Positions 63,030-64,000 of a stretch of 64,000 bases of DNA are shown piece after piece (position 1 is the first letter of the stretch; each line of letters begins with the position of its first letter). The notes beneath the pieces were generated by a model. The model made no database searches, had not been told where the DNA came from, and was given only the letters and a program-made list of their open reading frames with translations. This DNA comes from Oligoflexus sp. (GTDB taxonomy: Bacteria; Bdellovibrionota_B; Oligoflexia; Oligoflexales; Oligoflexaceae): contig JACMPP010000020.1 in assembly GCA_014377445.1 (NCBI GenBank), forward strand, positions 16,988 to 80,987. Reading direction: 5' to 3'. The translations under genes were made by a program, and so were the position numbers.

Positions 63030-63438
63030 GCGCAGCTACTCCTTACCGTCACTGAAATCAACCGATTTCATGCAACCTAAGTACCCAATGATAGGTGAAA
63101 TGAAGTCTAATAATGAATTAGCGGTCAGTCATAATACTAGGCGTTTTCATTCCAATTTGTAACAGCAATCTGAAAATAATAGTGAACAAATGATTAATAT
63201 GCCGAGCCATTTTCTCCAATTACTCGAAGATTGTTCGTCCTGCTGAACAATCTGTCTAAAAATCCCAAGTCTTGCCATTGGCTTTTTACGCCTCATGAGA
63301 AATCTCGCCGTTCCCCTTGATAGACTATGCAGGAATGGCGTAATATAAAGATTCTGAATTCGTCAATATCTAATCATCAAATCAAAGAGGCCCTCGGAAT
63401 TTTTCTCTGAGCGCCTCTCGTTGTTTAAATGATTTGGT
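63030..63438. other. 409-bp spacer with hairpins
   Basis: Contains GAAATC-AACC-GATTTC (63054-63069), a perfect 8-bp hairpin GATTGTTC/GAACAATC (63229-63252) and, at 63386-63418, a stem (AGAGGC/GCCTCT) that probably ends the damaged DUF1111 gene. No gene seen. Confidence 0.5.
63386..63418 (-). terminator. Probable terminator of the DUF1111 fragment
   Basis: AGAGGC/GCCTCT outer stem plus CTC/GAG inner stem, 20 bp past the fragment's stop on the minus strand. T-run is weak. Confidence 0.5.
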
Positions 63439-63747
63439 TTAGATATCCCCGATGAAAGCTTCCAGAGTCTCGCGTTGCTCTTTGGTCAAAGCCTTGTAGG
63501 CATTGATCACCTTAAGAGCTTCGCCACCGTGCCAGAGCACAGCTTCGTGGATGCCCGAGGCACGGCCGTCATGGAAGAGTTGAATTGGATTCTTTTCCGC
63601 TTCTTTGTGAGTGTCAGTCCAAAGAATGCCGATGTTGCCCGAGGCAAATTTATCGGTATGGTTTTGAGTGGCGGCACGAACGTTCTTCAAAGCCCAGGGA
63701 GGAGCTTCGATAACCCCTCTATTTAGATTTAGCTTTGAGGGGGTATC
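63439..63747 (-). pseudogene. C-terminal fragment of a DUF1111 di-heme oxidoreductase-like gene
   Basis: Open frame from just after a TAG (63748-63750) to the stop. The last 80 residues match the C-terminal signature of DUF1111 proteins: LFHDGRASGIHEAVLWHGGEA, then AYKALTKEQRETLEAFI. Full proteins have 400 or more residues with two CXXCH motifs, so most of the gene is missing. Conserved sequence stops near 63720-63740, just before the IS-end-like repeats. A short start at a TTG (63690) is unlikely to be functional. Confidence 0.7.
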
Positions 63748-63748
63748 C

Positions 63749-63798
63749 TACGGGACATTTTCCCTCTGTTTTTAGTACGGGACATTATCACTCTGTTT
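63749..63798. repeat. Direct repeat resembling an IS end
   Basis: TACGGGACATTTTCCCTCTG (63749-63768) and TACGGGACATTATCACTCTG (63776-63795), offset 27 bp, each followed by TTT and differing at two positions. Motifs of this kind occur as multiple repeats at IS21-type termini (from memory). No transposase gene follows in the remaining 200 bp. Confidence 0.4.
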
Positions 63799-63959
63799 CT
63801 TCACTTTATTATTATAGAAATAGATAAATTTCAGTTTTGGGATTGAACTTGTATTTAACAATATGAGGAGGTTATAATTTATCTTAGTGAAAACTCAATG
63901 TTCTTTTTAAGTGGCCGATAGGCTACCCGGTTGAGAGATTTATCCAGGAGAGTTCACGT

Positions 63960-64000
63960 ATGTCGAGTAAATTTTTGCCGGTCGTGTTGATTGCTTCCAG
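63960..64000 (+). CDS. Start of a new gene, cut by the window edge
   Basis: ATG at 63960 with CCAGGAG 10 nt upstream; the first residues are MSSKFLPVVLIAS, a probable signal or membrane segment. Only 13 codons are visible, so nothing more can be said. Confidence 0.5.
   Translation, partial: MSSKFLPVVLIAS

Noticed and set aside
63900..63960. GCCGATAG before the last gene as a flagellar sigma-28 promoter
   Set aside because: No matching TAAA-type -35 element at the right spacing.
63960..64000. Start of an IS21 transposase gene
   Set aside because: The visible residues (MSSKFLPVVLIAS) look like a signal or membrane segment, not the helix-turn-helix start of IstA.

Overview
The window looks like a chromosomal segment of a Gram-negative bacterium with a full outer membrane. 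It carries lipoproteins with lipoboxes, beta-barrel-like secreted proteins, PlsB, RodZ, an O-antigen-ligase-type protein and a WecE-type sugar aminotransferase. Gene style (SpoIIE-type phosphatase, CheA-like 7TM-DISM kinase, many secreted TPR/LysM/FecR proteins, two acyl-CoA dehydrogenases, an orphan VirB11-like ATPase) suggests a deep-branching proteobacterial relative such as Bdellovibrionota/Oligoflexia. That placement is an inference, because there is no rRNA here to confirm it. Coding density is high and genes run in long same-strand blocks. I found no tRNA, rRNA or CRISPR array.

Layout. 1-6042: 3' part of an oligopeptidase B gene, two secreted proteins, a secreted alpha/beta hydrolase, dapD and a 2Fe-2S ferredoxin. 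6018-16416: a signalling region with a decayed receiver domain, an HPt protein, a single-domain response regulator, a SpoIIE-type phosphatase operon with a predicted outer-membrane protein, a FecR-domain protein carrying a 12-C tract, and a CheA-like membrane kinase at the end of a tsaD-rsmA operon. 16444-28631: tsaD/rsmA with a YbgF-like lipoprotein, a DEAD-box helicase with an arginine/glycine-rich tail, then a minus-strand block with an O-antigen-ligase-like protein, PilZ, TPR lipoprotein, LysM, dprA, smg and a VirB11/CpaF-like ATPase. 30214-35987: panC-plsB-rsgA-acyl-CoA dehydrogenase, the first three overlapping. 36000-37560: rodZ flanked on both sides by spacers full of small hairpins. 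37563-43412: a PilF-like TPR protein, an S41 protease, then hemE-tsaC-mtnB-lipB. 43641-46512: two unrecognised coiled-coil proteins translationally coupled to a second acyl-CoA dehydrogenase. 48118-48920: an island of decayed genes beside folD. 51284-58474: an ABC-2 export pair, a four-CXXCH lipoprotein, an orphan PstS-like protein with an in-frame 30-bp tandem repeat, and a PA14 lipoprotein. 59681-63029: a sugar-chain/envelope cluster. 63439-64000: a truncated DUF1111 gene, IS-end-like repeats and the start of a new gene.

The genes fall into four themes: envelope and cell shape (rodZ, plsB, LysM/TPR lipoproteins, O-antigen ligase, wecE); translation and tRNA modification (tsaC, tsaD, rsmA, rsgA); cofactors and amino acids (dapD, panC, hemE, lipB, folD, mtnB); and phosphorelay or SpoIIE-type signalling. 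The most interesting unexplained features are the hairpin array at 36144-36392, the paired coiled-coil genes at 43641-45355, the homopolymeric tract at 12619-12630, the nonsense-interrupted receiver next to the HPt gene, the 26-bp dyad at 11901-11926, and the IS-end-like repeats that appear to cut the DUF1111 gene.
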